Shown: piece after piece, positions 9,397-17,403 of the stretch
How positions within the stretch are numbered: the stretch's first letter is position 1
Layout: each line of letters opens with the position of its first letter
Assembly (NCBI RefSeq): GCF_025972045.1
Contig: NZ_JAPDHX010000002.1
Location: 372,001-436,000, forward strand
DNA from: Micropruina sonneratiae
GTDB taxonomy: Bacteria > Actinomycetota > Actinomycetes > Propionibacteriales > Propionibacteriaceae
Length of the DNA: 64,000 bases
Direction: 5' to 3'
Program-made: the position numbers and the translations under genes
Notes under the pieces: generated by a model
What the model was told of the DNA's origin: nothing
Databases searched by the model: none
The model's input: only the letters and a program-made list of their open reading frames with translations

Positions 9397-10758
9397 TCAG
9401 CGATCGCGCGCGGCCTCGAGGCGCTGCAACGCCACCGCCCGCTGCTCGGCGTGGTCGACGATCCGCTCGGGGTAGCCGTGGGCGTAGCCGTCGGGGGCGT
9501 CCCACGGCTCGTGGACGGCGCTCCCGGCCAGGTGCCGCAGCTCGGGCACCCAGCGCCGCACGTAGTGCCCGTCGGGGTCGAACCGCTGTCCCTGGCCGAC
9601 CGGGTTGAACACCCGGAAATAGGGCGCGGCGTCGGCGCCCGTGCCGGCCACCCACTGCCAGTTGTGGTTGTTGGAGGCCAGGTCGCCGTCGATCAGGTGG
9701 GCCAGGAAGTGCCGGGCCCCGGCCGGCCACCACACGTGCAGGTCCTTGGCCAGGAAGCTGGCGGTGACCATCCGGATCCGGTTGTGCATCCAGCCGGTGG
9801 CCAGCAGCTGGCGCATGCCGGCGTCCACCAACGGGTACCCGGTGCGGCCCTCGCGCCAGGCCCGCAGGCCGGCGGCGTCGTCGCTGTACTCCATCGCCTT
9901 CAGCTCGGGTCGCAGGTCGTGCCACAGCGAGTCGGGGTTGTGGTGCAGGACGTCGGCGTAGAACTCGCGCCAGGCCAGTTCGGTGCCGAATCGGTCGGCG
10001 GCCCGGGGCCGGCGTCCGGGCAGGCCGGCGAGCAGGGTGCGGGGGTGCAGCACCCCGAACTTGAGATACGGCGACAGCCGCGAGGTGGTGTCGAGGTCGG
10101 GCCGGTCGCGGTCGGTGTCGTAGTCGTCGAGGTCGTCCTCGACGAAGGCGTGCCAGCGATCGAGGGCGGCCCGCTCGCCGGCGGGCGGCAGCTCGGGCAG
10201 TCCATCGGCGGACGCCGCGGCGTCGAGCGTCCGCCACACCGCGGCGTCCGCTTCGCCGTGACGGAACCGCAGCCCGGCGGGCTCGCCGGAGGGGCCGCGC
10301 CAGCCGTGCTCGCGCCAGGCGCGCGAGAAGGGCGTGAACACCCGGTACGGGTTGCCCTGCTTGTTGAGGATCCGGCCGGGGGTGACCGCGTAGGGACTGC
10401 CGGTGGCGACCAGCTCGATGTCGTGCTCGGCCAGCGCGGCCCTGACACGTTCGTCGCGGGCGGCACCGGCCGGCTCGGTCTCGGCGGAGATGTGCACGCT
10501 GCGGGCACCGAACTCCTGCGCGACTTCGGGCAGCACCTGCTCGGGCCGGCCGCTGCGCAGGCACAGCCTGCCCTCGTACGACTCGTCCAGGGCGCGCAGG
10601 GTCCGGGCCAGCCAGGCCTGCCGGACGGGGCCGGCGTCGTCGAAGAACTCGGGGTCGAGCACGAACAACGGCAGCACCGGCCCGTCCGCTGCGGCAGCGG
10701 CGAGGGCCGGGTGGTCGCCTCGACGAAGGTCGCGGCGCAGCCACAGGATGCTGGTCAT
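9397..10758 (-). CDS. phrB: Deoxyribodipyrimidine photolyase
   Basis: Light-dependent FAD enzyme that splits cyclobutane pyrimidine dimers. The 453-residue protein starts MTSILWLRRDLRRGDHPAL, the DNA photolyase N-terminal domain that binds the antenna cofactor. The FAD domain contains LAWREFYADVLHH, GMRQLLATGWMHNRIRM and SFLAKDLHVWW, the usual class I signatures, followed by NHNWQWVAGTG. It stands alone, divergent from the glycosidase gene; the 320-base gap between them carries repeats. A cryptochrome-like relative is possible, but the tight match to CPD-photolyase motifs makes repair most likely. Confidence 0.95.
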   Translation of the reverse strand: MTSILWLRRDLRRGDHPALAAAAADGPVLPLFVLDPEFFDDAGPVRQAWLARTLRALDESYEGRLCLRSGRPEQVLPEVAQEFGARSVHISAETEPAGAARDERVRAALAEHDIELVATGSPYAVTPGRILNKQGNPYRVFTPFSRAWREHGWRGPSGEPAGLRFRHGEADAAVWRTLDAAASADGLPELPPAGERAALDRWHAFVEDDLDDYDTDRDRPDLDTTSRLSPYLKFGVLHPRTLLAGLPGRRPRAADRFGTELAWREFYADVLHHNPDSLWHDLRPELKAMEYSDDAAGLRAWREGRTGYPLVDAGMRQLLATGWMHNRIRMVTASFLAKDLHVWWPAGARHFLAHLIDGDLASNNHNWQWVAGTGADAAPYFRVFNPVGQGQRFDPDGHYVRRWVPELRHLAGSAVHEPWDAPDGYAHGYPERIVDHAEQRAVALQRLEAARDR

Positions 10759-11078
10759 GCGACGATCCTGACACGGCCGTCCAGGCGACCGCCTGCCCGC
10801 AAGGGGTGGGACTGGGTGTCGTCAGCCACCGGGGATCCCTGGGCAAGCCCGGGATGACGAAACCGCCACCGGGGATCCCGAGGCAAGCCCGGGATGACGG
10901 AACCACCGTCATCCAGCCACGAACACCGTTTTCCCGGCGAACGCCGGGATCTCTCACCCCGCCCAACCACGGCGATCCCGGGCCCCGGGGTGACCGAACC
11001 ACCCCCCACCGCACCTCGACGCTCGACCAGCGACAGGGACGGCGAGCCCGGTCGCCTCGTTCTCCCTAGGCTGGCGGG
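10759..11078. other. 320-base divergent intergenic region with repeats
   Basis: Spacer between phrB (minus) and the family 4 glycosidase (plus). I see no gene in it. It contains three units of the dispersed palindromic repeat described separately, at 10831-10859, 10871-10899 and 10932-10953. The rest is high-GC sequence with no clear promoter that I can defend, although both flanking genes should be transcribed outward from here. Confidence 0.7.
10827..10953. repeat. Dispersed palindromic repeat cluster (three units)
   Basis: Two near-identical 38-base copies lie in direct repeat with a 40-base period (10827-10864 and 10867-10904). Each reads GGGGATCCC, two variable bases, then GGCAAGCCCGGGATGACG. 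A third, related unit at 10932-10953 has the form TCCCGGCGAACGCCGGGAT. Each can fold as a short hairpin. The same family recurs at 19401-19456, 23328-23416 and 43551-43620. Confidence 0.85.
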
Positions 11079-12389
11079 GTGAAACTCACCATTGTCGGGG
11101 GCGGCGGATTCCGGGTGCCCCTGGTGCATGCTGCGCTGCTGGCCGACGACCTCATCGACCACGTCGCGCTGTTCGACGTGGACGCCGACCGGCTGGCGGT
11201 GATCGAACGGGTCACCGCCGCGCAGGCGTCCGGCCGGCGTCCGCTGCGCCGAACCGTGCACACCGACCCCGCCGAGGCGCTGGCCGATGCCGACTTCGTG
11301 TTCTCCGCGCTGCGTGCGGGCGGCACCGCCGCCCGGGTGATCGACGAACGCGTTCCGGCGTCCCACGGGCTGATCGGACAGGAGACGGTCGGCGCCGGCG
11401 GCATCGCCTACGCGCTGCGCAGCATCCCCGCCTCGCTCGAACTGGCCCGGCTGGTGGCGCGGCTGGCGCCGCAGGCGTGGCTGATCAACTTCACCAACCC
11501 GGCCGGCATGGTCACCGAGGCGCTGTCCGCCGTGCATCCCCGGGTGGTCGGCATCTGCGACTCGCCGGTGGCGCTGGCCCGCCGGGCCGCCGCCGCCCTC
11601 GGTGTGGACGCCGTCGGTCCGGTCGCCGACTACGTCGGCCTCAACCACCTCGGTTGGCTGCGCGGACTGCTCGTGGAGGGGGTCGACCGGCTGCCGGACC
11701 TGATAGCGGACCCGGCCGCGCTGGCGTCCTTCGAGGAGGGCCGGCTGTTCGGCCCGCAGGTGATCGGCGACCTGGGCGCGCTCCCCAACGAGTACCTGCA
11801 CTGGTTCTACTTCCGCCGCGAGGCCGGCACCGGCGGAGGCCGGGGCGACTTCCTGGCCAAGCAGCAGGACGCGTTCTACCGCGACTGCCCCACCTCACCG
11901 GACGCCGCCCTGGCGGCCTGGGAGGCTGCCAGGGCCGAGCGGGAACGCACCTACGGCGAGGCGAACAGGAACGCGGCCGGCGGCTTCGAACGTGACCCGC
12001 TCGACCTGGTCTCGGGCGGCTACGAGGGGGTGGCTCTGGCCATCATGCGGGCGATCGGACGCGACGAGCCGGCCCGCCTCATCCTCAACACCCCCAACGC
12101 GGGCCGACTGGCCGAACTGGCCGACGACGCGGTCATCGAGGCCCCCTGCTCGGTCGACGGCCGGGGCGTCCACCCGACCCCGATCGCGGCCCTGCCCGAC
12201 TACGCCAAGGGCCTGGTCGGCACCGTGAAACAGGTGGAGCGCTGGACGATCGAGGCCGCCACCACGGGCTCCGCCCGGGCGGCGCGGCTGGCGCTGATGC
12301 ACCACCCGCTGGTCGACTCGGCCAGCCTCGCCGGCCGGCTGCTCACCGACTACCGGGCCGCCCTCCCCCAGCTCGGCTACCTGCGCTGA
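11079..12389 (+). CDS. Family 4 glycosidase, probable 6-phospho-beta-glucosidase
   Basis: NAD- and metal-dependent glycoside hydrolase of family GH4, which cleaves by an oxidation-elimination route. The 436-residue protein opens with a Rossmann loop (IVGGGGFRVPLV, 5-16). It carries NFTNPAG (137-143), GICDSP with the metal-ligand cysteine (Cys160) and GLNHLGW with the metal-ligand histidine (His190). These resemble the actinobacterial 6-phospho-beta-glucosidase branch rather than alpha-glucosidases. No sugar transporter or PTS gene is adjacent, so the substrate is uncertain. The plus orientation against a mostly minus neighbourhood marks it as a separate transcription unit. Confidence 0.88.
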   Translation: MKLTIVGGGGFRVPLVHAALLADDLIDHVALFDVDADRLAVIERVTAAQASGRRPLRRTVHTDPAEALADADFVFSALRAGGTAARVIDERVPASHGLIGQETVGAGGIAYALRSIPASLELARLVARLAPQAWLINFTNPAGMVTEALSAVHPRVVGICDSPVALARRAAAALGVDAVGPVADYVGLNHLGWLRGLLVEGVDRLPDLIADPAALASFEEGRLFGPQVIGDLGALPNEYLHWFYFRREAGTGGGRGDFLAKQQDAFYRDCPTSPDAALAAWEAARAERERTYGEANRNAAGGFERDPLDLVSGGYEGVALAIMRAIGRDEPARLILNTPNAGRLAELADDAVIEAPCSVDGRGVHPTPIAALPDYAKGLVGTVKQVERWTIEAATTGSARAARLALMHHPLVDSASLAGRLLTDYRAALPQLGYLR

Positions 12390-12473
12390 GCCCCTCGGGG
12401 ACACACGGGCGGGACGAACCGGCCGGCTCCTCGCCGACGTCCACCCCGGTGGCGGCTCGTGGCCGGACGCTGC

Positions 12474-13562
12474 TCAGTGGACGGTTCCCTGGTCGGTCGG
12501 CTCGGCGTCCCAGCCGTTCCAGACCTGGGGCGGCAACTCGGCCTCGCCGGGCAGCCAGGGCTGAGCCAGCACCGGCCAGCCCTCGGCGTTGGCCAGCGCG
12601 GCCAGGCACGCGCGGCCGAACGTGTGGCTGCTTTCGTAGTCCTGGCTCCAGAAGGCGAAGCCGAGCCTGACGTTGCGGTAGTACTCCTCACGGCTGGCGA
12701 AGATGGTGCGCACCATGGCCGACGCCGCGGCCATGTCGCGCCACGCCTCGTCCGCCTCGATCAGGCCCGCACCGTAGGCGCCGCGCGCGATGATCGAGAT
12801 CCGGCCCAGGTCCCAACCCCACAATCGGGCCGGCGGCCGCCGGCCGCGTTCACCCACCGAACCGTGGATGCACTGGTCGATGTACTCGTGCGGCAGCTCC
12901 GAGAGCCCCGCCAGGTGGTCGATGAGGATCGCGGCGTCCGCACTGGCCAGGTACTCCTGATCGAGGTTGCGGCTGTGCAGGCCTTCGAAGAGCCTGCGCG
13001 CCATGGCCCGGTACGAGGTGGCGGTACCGATGCCCCACCACTCCATCAGGGCGGCGCGGTGGTCGGTGATGGTGCCCGGCTCAAGCATCGCGAAGCGGCG
13101 CCCCCAGTCCGGCAGGTGGCCCACCTCGCGTTCGCACGGGAACCGGGCCAGCGAGTGCCCCCACGTCTTGTCGGCGTAGTCCCACGGGGTGGCCAGCTGC
13201 AGGGCCTGAAGTTCCTGCGGGGTGGGCTCGCGGCGTCCGACCGCCTCGTTGTAGTCGCGCTGCGCTCGCCACAGCCCGCTGCGGGCCGCCTCCCAGCGCA
13301 CGAACGCCCACACCCACAGGCCGGCGGTCGGCACGGCCACCGCCGCCATGAACGTCAGCAGGTTCCCGCGGCCCCTGTCGGGAACGTCGCCGTATTGGCT
13401 GAAGCACAGCATCAGCACCAGGGTCCCCAGCATGGCCGCGAGCAGCAGCCAGGTGGTGGCCGCCTTGGTGCGGGCAGGGATCCGCTTCTGCGCCCACACC
13501 GGGTTGAAGTGACGTGGCGCGGGGTATGCCAGGTCGCCGATGTGGTTCTGCAGGTAGGTCAC
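12474..13562 (-). CDS. DUF1266 protein with two membrane segments
   Basis: About 362 residues from GTG at 13562, which has GGAGA about nine bases upstream. TTG at 13601 is an alternative start giving 375 residues. Two hydrophobic segments occur near the N-terminus (TTWLLLAAMLGTLVLMLCF and LLTFMAAVAVPTAGLWVWAFV). The C-terminal half matches the DUF1266 pattern: EWWGIGTATSYRAM, then AWxxGR-like WGWDLGRISIIARGAYGAG, EADEAWRDM and IFASREEYYRNVRLGFAFW. DUF1266 proteins such as E. coli YbeR and YbeU have no known activity. The start lies just past the rarA stop, so it is probably read from the rarA transcript. Confidence 0.78.
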   Translation of the reverse strand: MTYLQNHIGDLAYPAPRHFNPVWAQKRIPARTKAATTWLLLAAMLGTLVLMLCFSQYGDVPDRGRGNLLTFMAAVAVPTAGLWVWAFVRWEAARSGLWRAQRDYNEAVGRREPTPQELQALQLATPWDYADKTWGHSLARFPCEREVGHLPDWGRRFAMLEPGTITDHRAALMEWWGIGTATSYRAMARRLFEGLHSRNLDQEYLASADAAILIDHLAGLSELPHEYIDQCIHGSVGERGRRPPARLWGWDLGRISIIARGAYGAGLIEADEAWRDMAAASAMVRTIFASREEYYRNVRLGFAFWSQDYESSHTFGRACLAALANAEGWPVLAQPWLPGEAELPPQVWNGWDAEPTDQGTVH

Positions 13563-13632
13563 GGCACGAATCTCCAGGTCGGTGGCTGTCAGCTCATCCA
13601 ACCCGCCGGCGGGGGCAGCCTGCCAGTCCGGC

Positions 13633-15009
13633 TCACCGCTTACGGCCGGAACCCTTGCGGGGCTTGTCCCGACCCAGCAGGTCGTCGATGGTGGCCAATC
13701 GTTCGGCCATCCCGGCCTCGTTGCCGTGGTCGGTGGGTTGGTAGTAGCGCGCGTCGAGAAGTTCGTCGGGCAGGTACTGCTGAGCCGCGACCCCGTGCGG
13801 GAAGTCGTGGGCGTACTGGTAGCCCTTGCCGTGGCCGAGCGACTTCGCACCCGGATAGTGGGCGTCGCGCAGGTGCGGCGGCACCTGGCCGCTCCGTCCG
13901 GCCCGGACGTCGGCGATCGCCGCGTCCACCGCGACGACCACCGCGTTCGACTTCGGTGCCGTGGCGCAGGCGATCACCGCCTGGGCGAGGTTGATCCGGG
14001 CTTCGGGCAGGCCGATCAACTGGACGGCCTGCGCGGCGGCCACGCAGGTCTGCAGCACCGACGGAGCGGCCATGCCGATGTCCTCGCTCGCGGCGATCAC
14101 CAGCCGGCGGGCGATGAAGCGGGGATCCTCGCCGGCTTCGAGCATCCGGGCCAGGTAGTGCAGCGCAGCCTGCACGTCGGAGCCCCGCATCGACTTGATG
14201 AACGCACTGATCACGTCGTAGTGCTGGTCGCCGTCCTTGTCGTAGCGGACCGCGGCCTTGTCGACCGCTCGGCTGATGGCCGCCGCGGTGATGCTGTCGG
14301 ACCCCTCGGACGCCGCCCCTGCCGCCGACTCCTCGAGATAGGTCAACGCGCGCCGGGCGTCCCCGCCGGCCAGCCGCAACAGGTCGGAGCGGGCCTCGTC
14401 GGTGAGGGTGAAGTCGCCGCGCAGGCCGCGCTCGTCGGCCAGCGCCCGGTCGATCAGGGTGCCGAGATCGTCGTCGGTGAGCGGCTTGAGGGTGAGCAGC
14501 AGCGACCGCGACAGCAGCGGGGCGATCACCGAGAAGGACGGGTTCTCGGTGGTGGCGGCGATGAGGGTGACCAGCCGGTTCTCGACGGCGGGCAGCAGCA
14601 CATCCTGCTGGGCCTTCGAGAAGCGGTGCACCTCGTCGACGAACAGCACCGTGGCGCGGCCCCTGGCAAGCTCGCGCCGGGCGGTCTCGAGTTCGGCCCT
14701 GACTTCGCGGACGCCGGCCGTCACCGCGCTGAGTTCGACGAACCGGCGCTTGGCGGACTGGGAGACGACCGAGGCGATGGTGGTCTTGCCGACCCCCGGC
14801 GGCCCCCACAGGAAGACCGACATGGCGGCATCGCCCTCGGCGAGCCGGCGCAGCGGCGACCCGGCACCCAGCAGGTGCTGCTGCCCGACGATCTCGTCGA
14901 CGGTTCGTGGCCGCATCCGCACGGCGAGCGGGGCGTCCGCCGAGGGGGTGCTCAGGGAGCCGCCCGGTGTCGGCGTCGCGGGGTCTGGGTTGCCGAACAG
15001 GTCCTCCAC
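13633..15009 (-). CDS. rarA: Replication-associated recombination protein A (RarA/MgsA AAA ATPase)
   Basis: Clamp-loader-like AAA+ ATPase acting at stalled replication forks. The 458-residue product from GTG 15009 has an N-terminal low-complexity stretch, then [17 protein letters not shown]. The Walker A is GPPGVGKTT (about 64-72), the Walker [10 protein letters not shown], and sensor region ATTENPSF. The C-terminal half has [20 protein letters not shown] and [16 protein letters not shown], typical of MgsA/WHIP-type members. The longer open frame upstream has no homology. The stop is followed closely by the DUF1266 gene. Confidence 0.95.
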   Translation of the reverse strand: MEDLFGNPDPATPTPGGSLSTPSADAPLAVRMRPRTVDEIVGQQHLLGAGSPLRRLAEGDAAMSVFLWGPPGVGKTTIASVVSQSAKRRFVELSAVTAGVREVRAELETARRELARGRATVLFVDEVHRFSKAQQDVLLPAVENRLVTLIAATTENPSFSVIAPLLSRSLLLTLKPLTDDDLGTLIDRALADERGLRGDFTLTDEARSDLLRLAGGDARRALTYLEESAAGAASEGSDSITAAAISRAVDKAAVRYDKDGDQHYDVISAFIKSMRGSDVQAALHYLARMLEAGEDPRFIARRLVIAASEDIGMAAPSVLQTCVAAAQAVQLIGLPEARINLAQAVIACATAPKSNAVVVAVDAAIADVRAGRSGQVPPHLRDAHYPGAKSLGHGKGYQYAHDFPHGVAAQQYLPDELLDARYYQPTDHGNEAGMAERLATIDDLLGRDKPRKGSGRKR

Positions 15010-15103
15010 CGCGCCGAGTCTACGAGTGCGCGCCGACGGATCTCCGCACCCGGGTCGAGTTGGTCGTGGTCGGTCGGTGTTTTGAGGATGTCGCCGAGCT
15101 GAC

Positions 15104-15144
15104 TTGCGTTCTGAACAGTCTCGATATATCTTTAATACATCGAG
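15104..15144 (+). promoter_or_regulatory. Promoter with palindromic PadR-type operator
   Basis: A near-perfect inverted repeat has arms CTCGATATAT (15120-15129) and ATACATCGAG (15135-15144), with one mismatch and a 5-base centre. It overlaps a plausible promoter with -35 TTGCGT at 15104-15109 and -10 TATCTT at 15127-15132 (17-base spacer). The A/T-rich dyad with ATAC/GTAT half-sites resembles known PadR operators, and the PadR gene starts 21 bases downstream. Autoregulation is inferred, not shown. Confidence 0.65.
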
Positions 15145-15164
15145 ACACAACGAAAGGAGTTCCG

Positions 15165-15875
15165 ATGAGGAACCAGAACTTCGATCCGCGACACGAACGC
15201 GGCAATGACTACAGCGACCGTCGCCCCCGTCGCGGGGGCCACGGCGAAGGCCACCGGCGCGGTGGCCCCTTCGAGGCGATGTTCGGCGCGAACACGCCCT
15301 TCGGCCCGGGGATGCCCTTCGGCCCGGGCGGACCCTTCGGCGGTCCGCGCGGCTTCGGCGGTCCGGGCGGACGCCGTGGGCGGGCCCGGCGCGGCGACGT
15401 CCGGCAGGCCGTCCTGGCGCTGCTGGCCGAAGAGCCGATGAACGGCTACCAGATGATTCAGACGATGGCCGAGAGGACCGGCGGCGGGTGGAAGCCGTCC
15501 CCGGGCGCCATCTACCCGGCACTGTCCCAACTCGAGGACGAGGGCCTGATCGAGCAGTTCGACAACAACGGCGCCAAGGCCTACCGGCTCACCGAGCCGG
15601 GGCGGAGCGCCGCCGAGCAGATCGACCCCAAGCCCTGGGAGTCGTTCAACGCCGAGAACGCCCCGGAGCATCCGGAGGCCCTGCGCAGCCTGTGGAAGGA
15701 GTTCGGCTCGCTGGCCAAGGCGGCGCAGGAGCTCACCCGCTCCGGCAGCGGCGTCCAGCAGGAGCAGGCGGCCCGCGTCCTGGCCGAGGCCAAGCGCAGC
15801 CTGTACGGCCTGCTGGCGAGCGATCCCGACGACGACGAGCAGGACGACCTGGCGAACGCCGACGACCTGCGCTGA
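15165..15875 (+). CDS. PadR-family transcriptional regulator with glycine-rich N-terminus
   Basis: 236 residues. The first 70 or so are low complexity, rich in Gly, Arg, Pro and Phe (for example [16 protein letters not shown]), and probably disordered. The PadR winged helix follows: [22 protein letters not shown], then [23 protein letters not shown] and the wing [10 protein letters not shown]. The C-terminus is an acidic helix that may mediate dimerisation. ATG 15165 has a strong ribosome site (AAAGGAG). It is flanked by its own operator-like palindrome and a hairpin terminator, so it is monocistronic. The target is unknown; similar proteins often control efflux transporters, but none lies beside it. 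Confidence 0.88.
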   Translation: MRNQNFDPRHERGNDYSDRRPRRGGHGEGHRRGGPFEAMFGANTPFGPGMPFGPGGPFGGPRGFGGPGGRRGRARRGDVRQAVLALLAEEPMNGYQMIQTMAERTGGGWKPSPGAIYPALSQLEDEGLIEQFDNNGAKAYRLTEPGRSAAEQIDPKPWESFNAENAPEHPEALRSLWKEFGSLAKAAQELTRSGSGVQQEQAARVLAEAKRSLYGLLASDPDDDEQDDLANADDLR

Positions 15876-15923
15876 GAGACTGAGCCGACAGTCCGCGTCG
15901 AGGCCTGCGCTGACGAACCGGCC

Positions 15924-15957
15924 CGAGGGGCCGTCCGAGCGATCGGACGGCCCCTCG
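15924..15957 (+). terminator. Hairpin terminator after the first PadR gene
   Basis: Perfect 15-base arms CGAGGGGCCGTCCGA (15924-15938) and TCGGACGGCCCCTCG (15943-15957) enclose a GCGA tetraloop of the GNRA type. There is no T-run, as is common in high-GC actinobacteria. It lies 49 bases after the PadR stop and before the promoter of the second PadR operon. Confidence 0.8.
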
Positions 15958-16007
15958 CGGCATGTCTGACAGCGGGTGCACCCGCGCGCCCGAACGAACC
16001 TGCGTCA

Positions 16008-16044
16008 TTGACTATAGTGTGTGACACACACTATAGTGTCAGCC
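16008..16044 (+). promoter_or_regulatory. Promoter overlapped by a perfect 27-base palindrome
   Basis: Arms ACTATAGTGTGTG (16011-16023) and CACACACTATAGT (16025-16037) form a perfect palindrome around one central base. The -35 TTGACT is at 16008-16013 and the -10 TATAGT is at 16032-16037 (18-base spacer), so the palindrome covers the core promoter. Predicted transcription begins at about 16044, next to the ATG at 16045, and no ribosome site is visible. This suggests a leaderless mRNA. The dyad is very probably the operator of the PadR protein encoded just downstream. Confidence 0.8.
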
Positions 16045-16395
16045 ATGTCAGACAGCGTCCACGAGACCCACCTGCAGGAGCTGCGTCGCGGCACCGTGGT
16101 GCTGGCCTGCCTGCGGTTGCTGACTCGTCCGGACTACGGCTACGCCCTGCTGGAGGAGTTGAACGGACGCGGCTTCGACACCGACGCCAACACCCTGTAT
16201 CCGCTGCTGCGCCGGCTCGAGAAGCAGGGGCACCTGGTCAGCGAGTGGAACACCGACGAGGTGCGGCCGCGCAAGTTCTACCGCACCAGCCCGGCCGGCA
16301 CACGCCTGGCCGCCACGCTCACCGACGACTTCCACACGATCGCCCAGGCGATCGACCTGCTGCCGACCACCGAACCGAAAGGGCGCCGTCCATGA
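16045..16395 (+). CDS. PadR-family transcriptional regulator
   Basis: 116 residues: MSDSVHETHLQELRRGTVVLACLRLL begins the PadR winged helix, with YGYALLEELNGRG and TLYPLLRRLEKQGHL as recognition and dimer parts, and KFYRTSPAG as the wing. ATG 16045 is preferred to the open GTG at 16021 because that codon lies inside the operator palindrome upstream of the predicted transcription start. Its stop overlaps the next gene start (ATGA at 16392). Coupling to a HAAS-type membrane protein is the common PadR-DUF1700 arrangement, so it probably represses its own two-gene operon. Confidence 0.9.
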   Translation: MSDSVHETHLQELRRGTVVLACLRLLTRPDYGYALLEELNGRGFDTDANTLYPLLRRLEKQGHLVSEWNTDEVRPRKFYRTSPAGTRLAATLTDDFHTIAQAIDLLPTTEPKGRRP

Positions 16396-17339
16396 TCGCC
16401 ACCCTCACCGACCGGTACCTCGACGCCGCGATGCGCGGCGTGCCCGAGGCTCAACGCGGCGACCTGGCCGCCGAACTGCGGGCGTCCATCGACGACCAGA
16501 TCGAGGCCCGGGTCGAGGCAGGCGACACCCCCGCGGCGGCCGAACACGCCGTGCTGACCGCGCTGGGCGATCCCGATCGCCTGGCCGCCCGCTACGTCGA
16601 CCGCCCGCTGCAGCTGATCGGTCCGCGCCACTTCCTGGACTGGTGGCGACTGCTGCGCCTGCTCTGGGCGATGTTGGTGCCGCTGTCGGCGCTCGGCGTG
16701 GCGATCGGCCAGCTGCTGATCGGCGCCTCACCCGGCGCGGTCATCGGCAACGCGGTCTCCGTGGCGCTCAGCGTCGCCGTGCACACGGCCTTCTGGGTCA
16801 CGCTGGCTTTCGCCTTCATCGAGCGCAGCACCCCCGCGGACGCGACGCCGACCGCCTGGGACCCGGACAGCCTCCCCGAGCAGCGCCAGCCCTCGACGAC
16901 CACCCGCGACCTCGTCGCCAGCCTGGTGATGCTCGCCCTGTTCGCGGGCGTGGTGGTGTGGGACGCCACCGTCGGCCTGGTGCCCGGCCTGGACGTGTCC
17001 TTCCTGCACCCGGCGCTCACCCCGTGGTGGCTGGCCGGCCTGTTCGTCGTGCTGGCCGCCGAGGCCCTGGTGCGCATCCTGGCCCACCGCGCCGGACGCT
17101 GGACGATGCGCCTGGCGGTCGCGAACGCCCTGGTCGATCTGGGCTTCGCCGGCGGGGTCGTGTGGCTGGCGAGCCAGGGCTCGCTGATCAACCCTGCGTT
17201 CTTCACCGCACTGGTCCCCAGCGGAGGTCCGGCGGTGTCGCAGGTGGTCGGCACGATCGTGGTCATCAGCGTGGTCGTGGTGTCGGCCTGGGACGTCATC
17301 GACGTCCTGGTCAAGGCGCGCCGCCGGACCGGCGAATAG
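16392..17339 (+). CDS. HAAS/permease-prefix-type membrane protein
   Basis: 315 residues. The N-terminal part (MIATLTDRYLDAAMRGVPEAQ, then DLAAELRASIDDQIEAR and AVLTALGDPDRLAARY) matches the HAAS signalling domain usually coupled to PadR regulators. After it come five or six hydrophobic segments, for example LLWAMLVPLSALGVAIGQLL, LVASLVMLALFAGVVVW, LAGLFVVLAAEALVRIL and VVGTIVVISVVVVSAW. It overlaps the PadR gene by four bases. By analogy it may sense envelope state or control its PadR partner, but no direct activity can be assigned. Confidence 0.8.
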   Translation: MIATLTDRYLDAAMRGVPEAQRGDLAAELRASIDDQIEARVEAGDTPAAAEHAVLTALGDPDRLAARYVDRPLQLIGPRHFLDWWRLLRLLWAMLVPLSALGVAIGQLLIGASPGAVIGNAVSVALSVAVHTAFWVTLAFAFIERSTPADATPTAWDPDSLPEQRQPSTTTRDLVASLVMLALFAGVVVWDATVGLVPGLDVSFLHPALTPWWLAGLFVVLAAEALVRILAHRAGRWTMRLAVANALVDLGFAGGVVWLASQGSLINPAFFTALVPSGGPAVSQVVGTIVVISVVVVSAWDVIDVLVKARRRTGE

Positions 17340-17354
17340 GCCGCGCCACCTCAA

Positions 17355-17391
17355 GCGAGCGCCCGGGCGGCGCGGCCACCCGGGCGCTCGC
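17355..17391. terminator. Bidirectional hairpin terminator
   Basis: Perfect 13-base arms GCGAGCGCCCGGG (17355-17367) and CCCGGGCGCTCGC (17379-17391) around an 11-base loop. The hairpin lies between the convergent membrane-protein gene (ends 17339) and aspS (ends 17404). It can serve both strands. No T-run is present. Confidence 0.75.
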
Positions 17392-17403
17392 TCGGCTCCG
17401 GGG

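Noticed and set aside
10827-10953. CRISPR array from the repeated GGGATCCC units
   Set aside because: Only two or three copies, spacers of 2-27 bases, palindromic units also found elsewhere, and no cas genes.
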